From contig NZ_WRPP01000002.1 in NCBI RefSeq assembly GCF_009760405.1, forward strand, positions 62,001 through 126,000: DNA of 64,000 bases, given 5' to 3'. Shown piece after piece: positions 1 through 8,328 of this stretch (position 1 is the stretch's first letter; each line of letters starts with the position of its first letter). The translations under genes and the position numbers were made by a program. This stretch comes from Nocardia terrae (GTDB lineage: Bacteria > Actinomycetota > Actinomycetes > Mycobacteriales > Mycobacteriaceae). Under the pieces are notes generated by a model that was not told where the DNA came from, did not search any database, and saw only the letters and a program-made list of their open reading frames with translations.

Positions 1-891
1 CCCTTCGGTCCCATGTACTGCGACTGCATCGCCGGCAGCGCCGCCTACGAACGGCTCGACGTCGGCGCGGCCGAGGCGCGGTTCCGGGTCGCCCTGAGCC
101 AGGCCCTGCAGACCGGCGGGCAATCCCAGGCCACCGGGCTGGCCAGTGCGCTGCTGGGCGAATTGCTCTACGAGAGAGGGCAATTCATCGAGTCCGAGGA
201 GCTGCTGGCGGGCGGGCCCGGAGTCGAGGGCGGGGCGGTGGAATTCCTGGTGGCCGGGTACGGGACGGGGGCGCGTCTGGCTGCCGTGCGCGGTGACGAG
301 GCGACGATGAACCAGCGCCTGGACGAGGGGGCCAAGGTGGCGGCGGATCTGGCGCTGCCCCGGCTGGCCGCGCGAATCCTCAACGAGCGCATTCGATTGG
401 GACTGCCGATCGACGAGGCGGACCGGCGGGAGCTCGGGCAGATCGAGCCCTACCGCGCCTACCCCGACGCGCCGTCGGCCATGGCGGCCGAACTCTCCCA
501 CGATTCGGCGATCCGGCTGCTGCTGCGCGAGCGCACCCCGGACGCCGCCGAGCGGGCCTGCGCGCGGGCCCAGCGGCTCGTCGAGGTCATCGCCACCCAG
601 CACCGGCCGCGGGCGCTGCTCAATGCCGAACTGCTGTACGGGTGTTGCCTGTCCGCCGCCGGGCGGACCGCCGAGGCCGTGAAGCTGCTCGAGCCGACGC
701 TGGCGCGCTGCGCCGAACAGGGTCTGGTGCGGTTGGTCATCGACGCCGGGCGGCAGCTGCGGCCGGTTCTCGAAACCGTCTACGGCGCAACGACATCGGA
801 TCAGCATCTGTTTCGCGGGTTCCTGCGGCAGGTGCTCAACGAGTTCGAGTACGTGCCGCCCACCCGCAGCGCTCAGCACGAAAACGACTGA
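1..891 (+). CDS. C-terminal part of a large MalT/PknK-like regulatory protein (partial)
   Basis: The frame is open from the first base of the window, so the 5' end lies outside it. The visible 296 residues are alpha-helical and alanine/leucine/arginine-rich with loosely repeated helix pairs, like the TPR-like C-terminal region of MalT-type or PknK-type signalling proteins. No kinase, AAA or LuxR helix-turn-helix domain falls within the visible part, and the protein ends without a C-terminal HTH, which argues for the PknK-like layout over the LuxR-type one. The family is an inference from general sequence feel; the domain that would decide it is upstream of the window. Confidence 0.6.
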   Translation, partial: PFGPMYCDCIAGSAAYERLDVGAAEARFRVALSQALQTGGQSQATGLASALLGELLYERGQFIESEELLAGGPGVEGGAVEFLVAGYGTGARLAAVRGDEATMNQRLDEGAKVAADLALPRLAARILNERIRLGLPIDEADRRELGQIEPYRAYPDAPSAMAAELSHDSAIRLLLRERTPDAAERACARAQRLVEVIATQHRPRALLNAELLYGCCLSAAGRTAEAVKLLEPTLARCAEQGLVRLVIDAGRQLRPVLETVYGATTSDQHLFRGFLRQVLNEFEYVPPTRSAQHEND

Positions 892-1052
892 CCAGTCTAG
901 GAATCTGAACAGTTTTCGAACATGTGACGTGGTTCACTTACCGATAGTGGCGGGCATGACCGCTGAATAGACTGTTCTTTCCGGCCGGGCTGTTCGCCGG
1001 TGGATATCGGTCGATCGTGCAATAACCTTCGTTCCGCGTCGAGGGGCCAGAC

Positions 1053-2162
1053 GTGCGTGTAGGGCTGAGATTGCTGCGACAGTGGTGGCACGACGAGGTC
1101 GACTACCGCTGGGTGGTCACCGCGATCGCGTCGCGGTCGGCCCTGGGGGTACTGAAGACGGCCATCGGATTGTGCGGTCTGGCCGCGCCTCTCATCGCGG
1201 TGCTGACCCTGTTCTCCTCGACCGGGCCCGACGGGACGGCCGCACGCGCGGTCATGTGGTCGCTGGTGGTGCTCGGGGCGGTGTGGAGCGCGCGCTGGCT
1301 GGCCGGGCCCTGGCCGGGCGAAACGGAATCGCTGGTGCTGATCGCGGTCGCCGATGTGTGCGTCACGGCGGTCTGCGTACTGAATCCCGGATACGCGGTC
1401 CCGAGCGTCGGGATGATGATGTTGTTGATCACCGGTGTCTACCTCAGTGCCTTCCACGGTCCGAAAACGCTTGTCGTGCACACGGTGTGGGCGCTGTTCT
1501 CGGCGATGCTGTTGTCGGTCCCGCTGTTCCGCGGCGGTGACCTGGCCGCCGCGGTGATCATGCTGGTCGGGATGACGGCGGCGGTCATCGTGCCGCCGGG
1601 GCTGCAGTTCTGCTACGGCGTGCTGCGCAGCGAAATGCTCTCCGATCCTTTGACGACGCTGCTGAGCAGGCGGGGGCTGGAATACCACTCGGCGATCTGG
1701 TTCGCGCGCCCGGCGTCGGCTCCGGCGTGCGTGATGGTGATCGACCTGGACCGGTTCAAGGCGGTCAACGACACCTTCGGGCATTGCTCCGGTGATGAGG
1801 TGCTGGTCCGCACCGCGGCTCGGCTGCGGCGGGTGTCCCCGGCCGGGAGCATCGTATCCCGGTGCGGCGGTGAGGAATTCGTGGTCATCGTGCGGCTGCC
1901 GCTCGGGGCCGCCGCGATCGTCGCGGACCGTCTGCGCTGCGCTGTCGCCGAACCGGTCGGGGCCATCTCGGTCACCGCGAGCATCGGTCTCGCGGCCGTC
2001 GACGTGCGGGTCGCGGGGACCTGCGGTCACCAGTTGGTGCGCGAGATCATCGGATCGGCGGACGGTGCGATGTACCGGGCCAAACAGCGCGGCGGGAACA
2101 CCGTGGTGATCAGCGATTCCGGCGCGGCCACCGACATCGAGCTGGTCCCCGGCCACACGTGA
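1053..2162 (+). CDS. Membrane-bound GGDEF diguanylate cyclase
   Basis: A 369-residue protein. The first ~190 residues hold about six hydrophobic segments; the C-terminal ~165 residues are a GGDEF domain with DPLTTLLSRRG at its start, VIDLDRFKAVNDTFGH, and an intact GGEEF active-site loop at residues 272-276. It should make cyclic di-GMP from two GTP at the membrane. The RxxD product-inhibition site normally found just before the loop is absent (PAGS at the equivalent place), so feedback inhibition through that site is not expected. The GTG start at 1053 follows a purine-rich GAGGGG. It stands alone and is followed by a perfect hairpin shared with the convergent small gene. Confidence 0.9.
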   Translation: MRVGLRLLRQWWHDEVDYRWVVTAIASRSALGVLKTAIGLCGLAAPLIAVLTLFSSTGPDGTAARAVMWSLVVLGAVWSARWLAGPWPGETESLVLIAVADVCVTAVCVLNPGYAVPSVGMMMLLITGVYLSAFHGPKTLVVHTVWALFSAMLLSVPLFRGGDLAAAVIMLVGMTAAVIVPPGLQFCYGVLRSEMLSDPLTTLLSRRGLEYHSAIWFARPASAPACVMVIDLDRFKAVNDTFGHCSGDEVLVRTAARLRRVSPAGSIVSRCGGEEFVVIVRLPLGAAAIVADRLRCAVAEPVGAISVTASIGLAAVDVRVAGTCGHQLVREIIGSADGAMYRAKQRGGNTVVISDSGAATDIELVPGHT

Positions 2163-2166
2163 GAGA

Positions 2167-2192
2167 TGGCCGGTCCGGTGACGGACCGGCCA
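2167..2192. terminator. Bidirectional hairpin between convergent genes
   Basis: TGGCCGGTCCG, a 4-base loop, then its exact inverse: an 11-bp perfect stem 5 bases after the cyclase stop and 14 bases before the end of the convergent small gene. There is no T-tract, which is common in GC-rich actinobacteria. Confidence 0.7.
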
Positions 2193-2206
2193 CCCCAGTC
2201 TCCGGC

Positions 2207-2428
2207 TCAGTGGTGCTGGAGCTTGCGCTTCATCTCCTTGTTCGCCCCTTGCACGTCCGCGCGTGCCTGCTGCGCCTCCCGCTTCATCCCGGCCCCCATG
2301 CGGTCCATGTCGCGTCGGGCGTCGTCGGCCAGGCGGTCCATGTCGCGTTCCATTCGCTGGCCCTGCTCCTGCATGCCCTGCTTGACTTTGTTGGCCATCT
2401 GACCGGGTTTTCGGCCGTGCTTAGACAT
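2207..2428 (-). CDS. Small charged hydrophilic protein of unknown function
   Basis: A 73-residue protein very rich in Lys, Arg, Gln, Met and Asp (MSKHGRKPGQMANKVKQGM...), predicted to be one long amphipathic helix or coiled coil (MERDMDRLADDARRDMDRM). The reading frame continues upstream, but the ATG at 2428 is chosen because a strong GGAGGT lies just before it. No catalytic motif is visible. The composition recalls small stress or DNA-associated proteins, but I do not recognise a family. Confidence 0.7.
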   Translation of the reverse strand: MSKHGRKPGQMANKVKQGMQEQGQRMERDMDRLADDARRDMDRMGAGMKREAQQARADVQGANKEMKRKLQHH

Positions 2429-2776
2429 TCCAACCTCCGTGTAGGTAGGTCTTCGTCCGAACAACGAGATGGGACGCGGGCTCCGCGTCCGCCGAATCTC
2501 CGAGCGTTGTCGAGCCCTCACCGACCGGCGGGGATCGCCGACAACCGGGTGCTCACAGCAACTGTTGAGACAACAATTGCGCCTCGTAGAGCCTGCTCCT
2601 GCTGCTCACCGCTGTCAATCTTTCGTCCGAAACCGGTCGTCCGACCTGCGGGTGAGCAAAGTGCGCGAACGGCACGCGGGGAAGCCTCGGCGTCGGTAGT
2701 GTGACCGTTTCCGCGTCCGGTATGTGCGGTGTTCGGCGGCGGGGGAGTGTCGTGTGCGCCGCATGGAATGGGTGCG
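2429..2776. other. Divergent intergenic region
   Basis: About 350 bases between the small leftward gene and the P450. Apart from a 23-bp near-perfect inverted repeat (annotated separately) and the expected promoters I see nothing coding. Confidence 0.5.
2558..2580. promoter_or_regulatory. Near-perfect inverted repeat, candidate operator
   Basis: GCAACTGTTG, spacer AGA, CAACAATTGC: two 10-bp arms with one mismatch. It is an AT-richer island about 200 bases upstream of the P450 start and 130 bases upstream of the small leftward gene, so it could serve either promoter. The regulator is unknown. Confidence 0.4.
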
Positions 2777-3976
2777 ATGTCTGAATCGGTCGGTATCCGG
2801 ACGCCGATGTACACCCCCGAGTTCGCGGCCGATCCGCATCGGGTCTATCGCGAGCTGCGGGAACGGTACGGGGCGCTGGCTCCGGTGGAATTGGCGCCGG
2901 GGGTGCCGGCCACGCTCGTGGTCGGATATCGCACGGCGGTAAAGATTCTCAACGATCCCGACCGATTCCCGGCCGACCCGCGCGCATGGCAGGCCGGGGT
3001 TCCGGCCGACTGCCCGGTGCTGCCGATGATGCAGTGGCGGCCGAATGCGTTGCGCAGCGCGGGCATCGAGCACGCGCGGTATCGCCAGGCCAATACCGCG
3101 GGACTGGCCGGGATCGATCAGTACGGCTTGCAGCGCACCGTGGAGCGGATCGCGGTGTCGCTGATCAACTCGTTCTGCGCGACCGGGTCGGCGGACCTGG
3201 TGCGCGACTACGCGTTTCCGCTCGCCTTCCGGGTGCTCAACCAGCTGCTCGGCTGCCCGGTCGAGATCGCCGGGCAGGCGGCCGAAGGGTTCCGCGCCAT
3301 CTTCGAGGGCGTCGGGGCCGGGCGGGGCAACACGCTGCTCGCGGACGCGATGGGGCAGCTGGCGCGATACAAGCGCACGCACCCCGGTGACGACGTCACC
3401 ACCCGCATCCTGCACCACCCCGCCGGACTCGGCGATACCGAGATGGTGCACCAGCTGGCCACCCTCTACGGCGCGGGCATCGAGCCGCAGCAGAACCTGA
3501 TCGTCAATACGCTGCTGCTGCTCCTGATGGACGACCGATTCGGCGACAGTGCGCTGGGCGGTAGCCTGTCCACCCGCGACGCACTCGACGAGGTGCTCTT
3601 CGATGACCCGCCGATGGCGAACTTCTGCATCAGCTTCCCGCCGCGGGCGGTACTGCTGGACGAGGTCTGGCTGCCCGCTCACCAACCGGTCGTCATCAGC
3701 ATGGCGGCGTGCAACACCGACCCCGCGATCCGCACCGGCGCGTTCACCGGCAACCGCTCGCACCTCGCCTGGGGCGTCGGACCGCATGCCTGCCCGGCCA
3801 GTTCGCTCGCCTACCTCATCGCCCAGGAAGCCGTCGATCAACTGCTCGACATTCTCTCCGAAGTCCGGCTGGCCGTCCCGGCGTCCGAATTGTCCTGGCG
3901 ACCAGGTCCATTCCACCGCGCCCTGACCGCGTTGCCGGTCGATTTCACCCCGTCACAGCCGTTGCCGGAGCACTGA
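2777..3976 (+). CDS. Atypical cytochrome P450 (conservon/CYP157-like) without the ExxR arginine
   Basis: A 399-residue P450 by its C-terminal heme signature WGVGPHACPASS, with the thiolate ligand Cys339. The whole protein resembles the P450s encoded at the end of Streptomyces conservons (CYP157-like): N-terminal TPEFAADPHRVYRELRERYG, PADCPVLPMMQWRPNALRS and GAGIEPQQNLIVNTLLL. The K-helix ExxR motif, nearly universal in P450s, reads E272-V-L-F275, so the arginine is replaced by Phe; CYP157 enzymes are known for this loss. The I-helix threonine is also missing (GAGIEPQQN). None of the other conservon genes (sensor-kinase-like, roadblock, DUF742, GTPase) is adjacent. The ATG at 2777 is the best start; an in-frame ATG lies 48 bases upstream. 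Confidence 0.88.
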   Translation: MSESVGIRTPMYTPEFAADPHRVYRELRERYGALAPVELAPGVPATLVVGYRTAVKILNDPDRFPADPRAWQAGVPADCPVLPMMQWRPNALRSAGIEHARYRQANTAGLAGIDQYGLQRTVERIAVSLINSFCATGSADLVRDYAFPLAFRVLNQLLGCPVEIAGQAAEGFRAIFEGVGAGRGNTLLADAMGQLARYKRTHPGDDVTTRILHHPAGLGDTEMVHQLATLYGAGIEPQQNLIVNTLLLLLMDDRFGDSALGGSLSTRDALDEVLFDDPPMANFCISFPPRAVLLDEVWLPAHQPVVISMAACNTDPAIRTGAFTGNRSHLAWGVGPHACPASSLAYLIAQEAVDQLLDILSEVRLAVPASELSWRPGPFHRALTALPVDFTPSQPLPEH

Positions 3977-4286
3977 TGGCCGGTGCCGGAAATGTGAGGT
4001 AGCCGGCGCCGGAAGTGCGAACTTCGGCCGCCTCGAATGGCGCTGTTGCAGTTGCAATTTCATTTGGCGTTTGCATTTGTCGGCGTCGAGGACTTCCTGT
4101 GCCGACGCTGCGACATGCAGTGCCAGAAAGGCCCCGTGGGCAGGAAAAACGCCTCCGTTGACACGACACTGAATGAGCGCGGTCCGGGAGTCCAGATGAT
4201 CCCGGGCCGTTGTCCATTCCGCCGTGCATCCGCTGAGGGGTCGGATACCGGCACAACCAGTTCGCGTATGGAGGCGAGACCAAAAC
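3977..4286. other. Intergenic region without a recognised gene
   Basis: About 310 bases. Short open frames occur on both strands but none has a convincing ribosome binding site or codon bias. A GGAGG at 4270-4274 serves the next gene. No terminator hairpin is obvious after the P450. Confidence 0.4.
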
Positions 4287-4556
4287 ATGAGGGCACCCGA
4301 AGAGGAGCAACAAATCAGCGAGCTCGTCGACCGGCTGACCGAAAAATTCCCCCACCTCACGGCGCAATCCGTCAGCGAGGAAGTCCGCGGCATCCACCGC
4401 GAATTCGACGACCACCGGGTCCGCGAATTCATCCCGCTACTAGTGGAGCGGATCGCCGAGCGACAACTCAGCCGCCGGGTCTCGTACCGCCCGACCTTGG
4501 CCGCCGGCGACCCCTTAGCCAGAAGAAACCATCCGGCGTCCCCGGCCTACCTCTGA
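4287..4556 (+). CDS. Small three-helix-bundle domain protein
   Basis: An 89-residue protein. The core (ISELVDRLTEKFPHLTAQ ... HREFDDHRVREFIPLLVER) matches the small three-helix-bundle dimerisation domain common in actinobacteria, which occurs alone or in front of low-molecular-weight phosphatase/arsenate reductase domains. No catalytic domain follows. The ATG at 4287 sits behind GGAGGCGAG. The role of stand-alone copies is unknown to me. Confidence 0.72.
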   Translation: MRAPEEEQQISELVDRLTEKFPHLTAQSVSEEVRGIHREFDDHRVREFIPLLVERIAERQLSRRVSYRPTLAAGDPLARRNHPASPAYL

Positions 4557-4743
4557 CCCGAGGCCGCGGACTCCACTGGGAGAGAACAGAACTGTGAGGG
4601 CGGGCAGCCGCACAGCTCCACCCCGGACCCGCGCCCCCTCCACCGTGACCACCCGATTTGCCATCCCCCCGGGTCGACACGCTAAGGTTCTCCCACCGGC
4701 ACGGAGCAAACCCCGAGCCGGACAGCCGCTTCGGCGGCAACCC

Positions 4744-4815
4744 GGTTCTATAGCTCAGCGGGAGAGCACTCGCTTCACACGCGAGGGGTCGCTGGTTCGA
4801 TCCCAGCTAGAACCA
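4744..4815 (+). tRNA. tRNA-Val (anticodon CAC)
   Basis: A complete 72-base cloverleaf: acceptor arms GGTTCTA and TAGAACC pair perfectly (4744-4750 with 4808-4814) and A4815 is the discriminator. The anticodon stem is CTCGC/GCGAG around loop TTCACAC (anticodon CAC). The T-arm is GCTGG-TTCGATC-CCAGC. The CCA end is not fully encoded. A strong terminator follows. Confidence 0.95.
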
Positions 4816-4827
4816 CAACACAGCGAA

Positions 4828-4857
4828 GCCGCAGGCCAGAAGGCCTGCGGCTTTTCT
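4828..4857 (+). terminator. Rho-independent terminator after tRNA-Val
   Basis: GCCGCAGGCC, loop AGAA, GGCCTGCGGC followed by TTTTCT: a 10-bp perfect stem with a T-tract 13 bases after the tRNA. Confidence 0.92.
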
Positions 4858-5117
4858 GTATCCGTAGCAACCCGAACCGCCTCGGAATTTCAAGCCGTAT
4901 GAGACCAGTTGGTGTTCAAGCGGTGGCGGCGGTGGGCTCCTCGCTGGTGGCCGACTCCTGGACCCCGGGCTGACCCGCCGTGTCCCGAACATGCTGCCGC
5001 GCTGCCACTTTCACAACACCAGGAACACCTGCTACGCCAATGCCGTGGCCGTCCTCGACTCCGGTCGTAGCGCATCGTGCATCGAGTGATGCATCGGTAC
5101 AGCAGCGGGCGGCGTAG
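4858..5117. other. Intergenic region between the tRNA and the SDR 3' end
   Basis: About 260 bases without a supported gene. Small frames here lack third-position GC bias. The only structure I see is a pair of TGCATCG half-sites at 5078-5096. Confidence 0.4.
5078..5096. promoter_or_regulatory. Two TGCATCG half-sites, 12-bp spacing
   Basis: TGCATCG occurs at 5078-5084 and again at 5090-5096, preceded by a related CGCATCG at 5071. These match the half-site shared by the three light-island promoters, but the spacing is 12 rather than 11 bp and the site lies just beyond the 3' end of the SDR gene, with no gene start next to it. It may be a decayed or accessory binding site. Confidence 0.35.
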
Positions 5118-6065
5118 TCACCGTGGGTCGATGCCGGTAGCGGAAGCGCAGTACTGCCACAGCGTTTCGCGGGCGGTGTCGGATTCGCGGGTCCGGCGCA
5201 GGTAGTGCTCCGGGCGGGGGCGGCGGTCGTGCCAGAAACCGCCCGGCGCGACATCGGTGGCCGCCAGCCAGACCGCGGTGTCCGCGCCTTCGGCCGGGGT
5301 GCGCAGCAGGGGAGCCGCGAGGCGACGGAAACGAGGGAGGGAATCGGCGACACCGGGTGTGTCGACCCAGCCCGGGTGCATGGAGTGCACCGCTGTGCCC
5401 TGGGCCGCGTAGCGGGCGGACAACAATTGGGCAAGGACGACCTGCATGCGCTTGGTCCGGGCGTAGGCGGTGGCACCGCGGTACGGGGCCGAACGGTACT
5501 CGATGTCGTCGACCCGCAGCGGCTGGGTGTACATGCCTCCCGAGGACACGAAGATCACGCGCGCCGCGGCCGATCGTGCCAGGGCGGGGGCCAGCAGGTC
5601 GGTGGCCAGCAGAGGGCCGAGAACGTGGGTGGCCAAACAGATTTCATGCCCTTGGGGGCTCTCGGTTCGGGCGGGCGGCATTACCCCGGCATTGTGGACC
5701 AGCACGTCGACGCGTTCGGTGCGCTGCGCGAGCTGATGCGCGAATCGATGCACATCGGTCAGATCCGAGATGTCGCAACGTAAGACGTCGAAGTCCGCGT
5801 CGGGCACGGCGGCGGCCATGTCCGCCACGGCCGCCCGGCCGCGCTCCGGGTCGCGCACCACCAGCGTGACCGAGGCGCCCAGCATCGCGAGCCCGGTCGC
5901 CACGGCCTTGCCGATGCCCGAATTCGCACCCGTGACCAGCGCGGTGCGCCCGCTCAGTGCGTCCGGCGGCATGGTGCTCCACGAGCGTTGTCGCAGCAGG
6001 AATCCCGGTCGGCCGTAGCCGAGCGCGACGGTGCGGTCGAGCAGGGTGTCGAGGACAGGGTGCAT
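5118..6065 (-). CDS. Short-chain dehydrogenase/reductase
   Basis: A 315-residue SDR. The cofactor motif is TGANSGIG, followed by NAG in VLVHNAGVMPP and the catalytic Ser-Tyr-Lys set (VSSGGMYTQ; YARTKRMQ, where the usual YxxxK is Y-A-R-T-K). This resembles the retinol-dehydrogenase/DHRS-like SDRs acting on lipophilic alcohols or ketones. The ATG at 6065 follows CCGGAGAG; the longer upstream frame has no such site. It is divergent from the FAD oxidoreductase operon, and both promoters share a TGCATCG direct-repeat operator, so it probably belongs to the same light-responsive regulon. Confidence 0.88.
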   Translation of the reverse strand: MHPVLDTLLDRTVALGYGRPGFLLRQRSWSTMPPDALSGRTALVTGANSGIGKAVATGLAMLGASVTLVVRDPERGRAAVADMAAAVPDADFDVLRCDISDLTDVHRFAHQLAQRTERVDVLVHNAGVMPPARTESPQGHEICLATHVLGPLLATDLLAPALARSAAARVIFVSSGGMYTQPLRVDDIEYRSAPYRGATAYARTKRMQVVLAQLLSARYAAQGTAVHSMHPGWVDTPGVADSLPRFRRLAAPLLRTPAEGADTAVWLAATDVAPGGFWHDRRPRPEHYLRRTRESDTARETLWQYCASATGIDPR

Positions 6066-6095
6066 GGGGAGGCTCTCCGGTCGATATCGATTCGA

Positions 6096-6113
6096 TGCAT
6101 CGTTTTTGCATCG
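6096..6113. promoter_or_regulatory. Candidate LitR/CarH operator: TGCATCG direct repeat, 11-bp period
   Basis: TGCATCG at 6096-6102 and at 6107-6113, with TTTT between them, in the divergent region between the SDR and the FAD oxidoreductase. An 11-bp direct-repeat period is the arrangement described for CarH binding. The same pair recurs at 12634 and 15390, in front of the photolyase and the epimerase. Confidence 0.68.
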
Positions 6114-6184
6114 ATTGAATGGTACCGTCGAACGCGCGATGCGGACCACCCGCCGATCGCCTCGCTCGACCGCCGGAGGAAACG

Positions 6185-7591
6185 ATGCAAACGACTCCAA
6201 TCCACGGCCACGCCCGGGACCCGGACCACCGCGCTCGACGGGATAGCCGCGCCGTGCGCGCGTTGACGGGCGCCACGCGCAGGGTCGCGGTCATCGGCAG
6301 CGGGGTCTCCGGTCTCACCGCGGCGTGGGTGCTGGCGCGCGACTGCGAAGTCGTGCTCTACGAAGCCGATTCACGACTGGGCGGCCATGCCCACACCCAT
6401 GAGGTGAGCGCTCGGGCCGATGGGACCGGGCAGCCGCTCGGGGTCGACTCCGGTTTCATCGTGCACAACGACCGCACCTACCCGACACTGCTGCGCCTGT
6501 TCGCCGAACTGGGTGTTCGCACACAGGAATCGGACATGTCGATGTCGGTGCGGTGCGACGGCTGCGGGCTCGAATACGCCGGTGCGAAGGGCTTGCGCGG
6601 GTTGTTCCCGATGCCGGGAATCCTGCGCCGTGGGGCCTATCTGCGCATGCTCGGCGAGATCACCCGATTCCACCGGCTGGCGCGGGCCGAACTCGCCGGT
6701 GCGGGCGAGGAAGCGCGCACCCTGGGCGAATTCCTGCGGGCCGCCGCGTTCTCCGCGTATTTCACGGCGCACTTCATGGTGCCGCTGGTGGCCGCGGTCT
6801 GGTCCTGCTCGCCCCGGCTGGCGCTGGAATACCCGGCACGCTATCTGTTCACCTTTCTCGATCATCACGGCATGCTGACCGTCTTCGGTTCGCCGACCTG
6901 GCGAACGGTGTCGGGCGGATCGGCGAATTATGTGCGGGCCGTCGCGGCGGGCCTGGACGATGTGCGCGCGGGCGTGCCGGTGCGGGCTGTGCATCGGGCG
7001 TCGCGCACCGTCGCGGTCCGCGACGACGCCGACGAAGTCGAGTTCTTCGACGCCGCGGTGATCGCCACGCACCCCGATCAGGCGCTCCGACTGCTCGATG
7101 CGCCGACTCCGCTGGAATCCGCGGTCCTCGGCGCGCTGCCCTACTCGCGGAACCGGACGGTGCTGCACACCGACGATTCCGTGCTGCCGCGCAGCCCCGG
7201 CGCGCGGGCGTCCTGGAACTACCGGTTGCCCGGCTGCACGGCCGCACCCGACCGGGTGCTGGTCAGCTACGACCTGACCCGTCTGCAGCGGTTGCCCCGG
7301 ACGGCCGATCGCCGTTTCCTGGTCACGCTGGGTGACGGTGATCGGGTGGCGCCCGGCGCCGCCCTGGCCACCATGGACTACGCGCACCCGCAGTACACGA
7401 CCGAATCGATGGCGGCACGGCGGCGGCTGCCCGAACTCGGCGACGGCATCGTCGCCTTCGCGGGCGCGTATCACGGGTGGGGTTTCCACGAAGACGGCGC
7501 GCTGTCGGGGCTGCGCGCCGCCGAACGCGTCGGCGGTCGATGGCACGCGCGGAGATCGGCGGCGACGGACCCCGCGAGGGCGCGGATATGA
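6185..7591 (+). CDS. FAD-dependent NAD(P)-binding oxidoreductase (amine-oxidase/desaturase fold)
   Basis: A 468-residue flavoprotein with an N-terminal dinucleotide fold (VAVIGSGVSGLTAAW, residues 34-46) followed by YEADSRLGGHAHTHE, the usual FAD ribose contact and GG doublet of amine oxidases and phytoene desaturase relatives. The C-terminal FAD motif is seen as DGIVAFAGAYHGWGFHEDGA. This family is regularly coded next to DUF1365 and a cyclopropane-fatty-acid-synthase-type methyltransferase, as here, so a role in modifying membrane acyl chains is likely. The ATG at 6185 follows CCGGAGGA. It is first gene of a five-gene operon; its stop overlaps the next start (ATGA). Confidence 0.87.
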   Translation: MQTTPIHGHARDPDHRARRDSRAVRALTGATRRVAVIGSGVSGLTAAWVLARDCEVVLYEADSRLGGHAHTHEVSARADGTGQPLGVDSGFIVHNDRTYPTLLRLFAELGVRTQESDMSMSVRCDGCGLEYAGAKGLRGLFPMPGILRRGAYLRMLGEITRFHRLARAELAGAGEEARTLGEFLRAAAFSAYFTAHFMVPLVAAVWSCSPRLALEYPARYLFTFLDHHGMLTVFGSPTWRTVSGGSANYVRAVAAGLDDVRAGVPVRAVHRASRTVAVRDDADEVEFFDAAVIATHPDQALRLLDAPTPLESAVLGALPYSRNRTVLHTDDSVLPRSPGARASWNYRLPGCTAAPDRVLVSYDLTRLQRLPRTADRRFLVTLGDGDRVAPGAALATMDYAHPQYTTESMAARRRLPELGDGIVAFAGAYHGWGFHEDGALSGLRAAERVGGRWHARRSAATDPARARI

Positions 7592-8328
7592 CCCGAGCGC
7601 GACTGGTACACACCGTCATCCGGCACACGCGGCTGGAACCGGTGCGCCATGCCTTCCGGTACCGCAGCTACAGCTGGCTGGTCGATCTCGACGAACTGCC
7701 CGCGCCGCCGTGGTGGCTGCGCCCGTTCGCGGACTTCCGGACCCGTGATCATCTCGGCGATCCGCACGCCACGCTGCGCGGCAACGTGGAGGCTTATCTC
7801 GCCGACCACGATATCGACCTGCGCGGCGGAAAGATCCTCATGCTCGGGAACGCCCGAGTGCTCGGCTATGTCTTCGACCCCTTGACCGTCTTCTGGTGTC
7901 ACGACGCGACCGGTGCGCTGCGATGCGTCGTCGCCGAGGTGCACAACACCTACGGGCAGCGGCACCGTTATCTGATTCCCGCGGCGGTGACTGCCGTGGC
8001 GGACAAGCAGTTCTACGTCTCACCGTTCAACCCGGTGGCGGGCCGCTACCGGCTTCGACTTCCGGCACCCGCCGAGCGGCTGCGCCTGGCGATCGAACTG
8101 GAAGGTCCCGACGGCCGGGTGATGTTCTGCGCGAGCGTTTCCGGCCGCGTGGTGGCCGCGAAGCCCCTGACCGTCGTGCGCGCCGCATGCGCGCACCCGC
8201 TCGAGACGTGGCGGATCACCGTCCGCATCCGCTGGCAGGGCCTGCGGCTGTGGGCGCGTGGCTTGCCCGTTGTTCCCCGACCCGCTGTTCGCCGACGCTC
8301 GTCCTGCTCCCTGGAGGCTTTGTCATGA
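7588..8328 (+). CDS. DUF1365 family protein
   Basis: A 246-residue DUF1365 protein recognised by HTRLEPVRHAFRYRSYSWLVDLDEL near the start and VLGYVFDPLTVFWCHD, EVHNTYGQRH and DKQFYVSPFNPV further on. The biochemical role is not settled; its constant partnership with the FAD oxidoreductase upstream and the CFA-type methyltransferase downstream points to fatty-acid modification. Similar trios belong to the singlet-oxygen response of Rhodobacter sphaeroides (established knowledge of that regulon, not of this gene). Both ends overlap neighbours by ATGA, so expression is translationally coupled. Confidence 0.9.
   Translation: MTRARLVHTVIRHTRLEPVRHAFRYRSYSWLVDLDELPAPPWWLRPFADFRTRDHLGDPHATLRGNVEAYLADHDIDLRGGKILMLGNARVLGYVFDPLTVFWCHDATGALRCVVAEVHNTYGQRHRYLIPAAVTAVADKQFYVSPFNPVAGRYRLRLPAPAERLRLAIELEGPDGRVMFCASVSGRVVAAKPLTVVRAACAHPLETWRITVRIRWQGLRLWARGLPVVPRPAVRRRSSCSLEALS

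Noticed and set aside
1..4600. Conservon (cvnA-D) genes around the P450
   Set aside because: None of the neighbours has sensor-kinase, roadblock, DUF742 or GTPase features.
4744..4857. tRNA-Val as attachment site of an integrated element
   Set aside because: No integrase nearby and no repeat of the tRNA 3' end found in the window by eye.
4890..5075. A 61-codon leftward frame just after the TGCATCG pair at 5078
   Set aside because: No third-position GC bias, no ribosome binding site and many Cys/Arg codons; not a gene.
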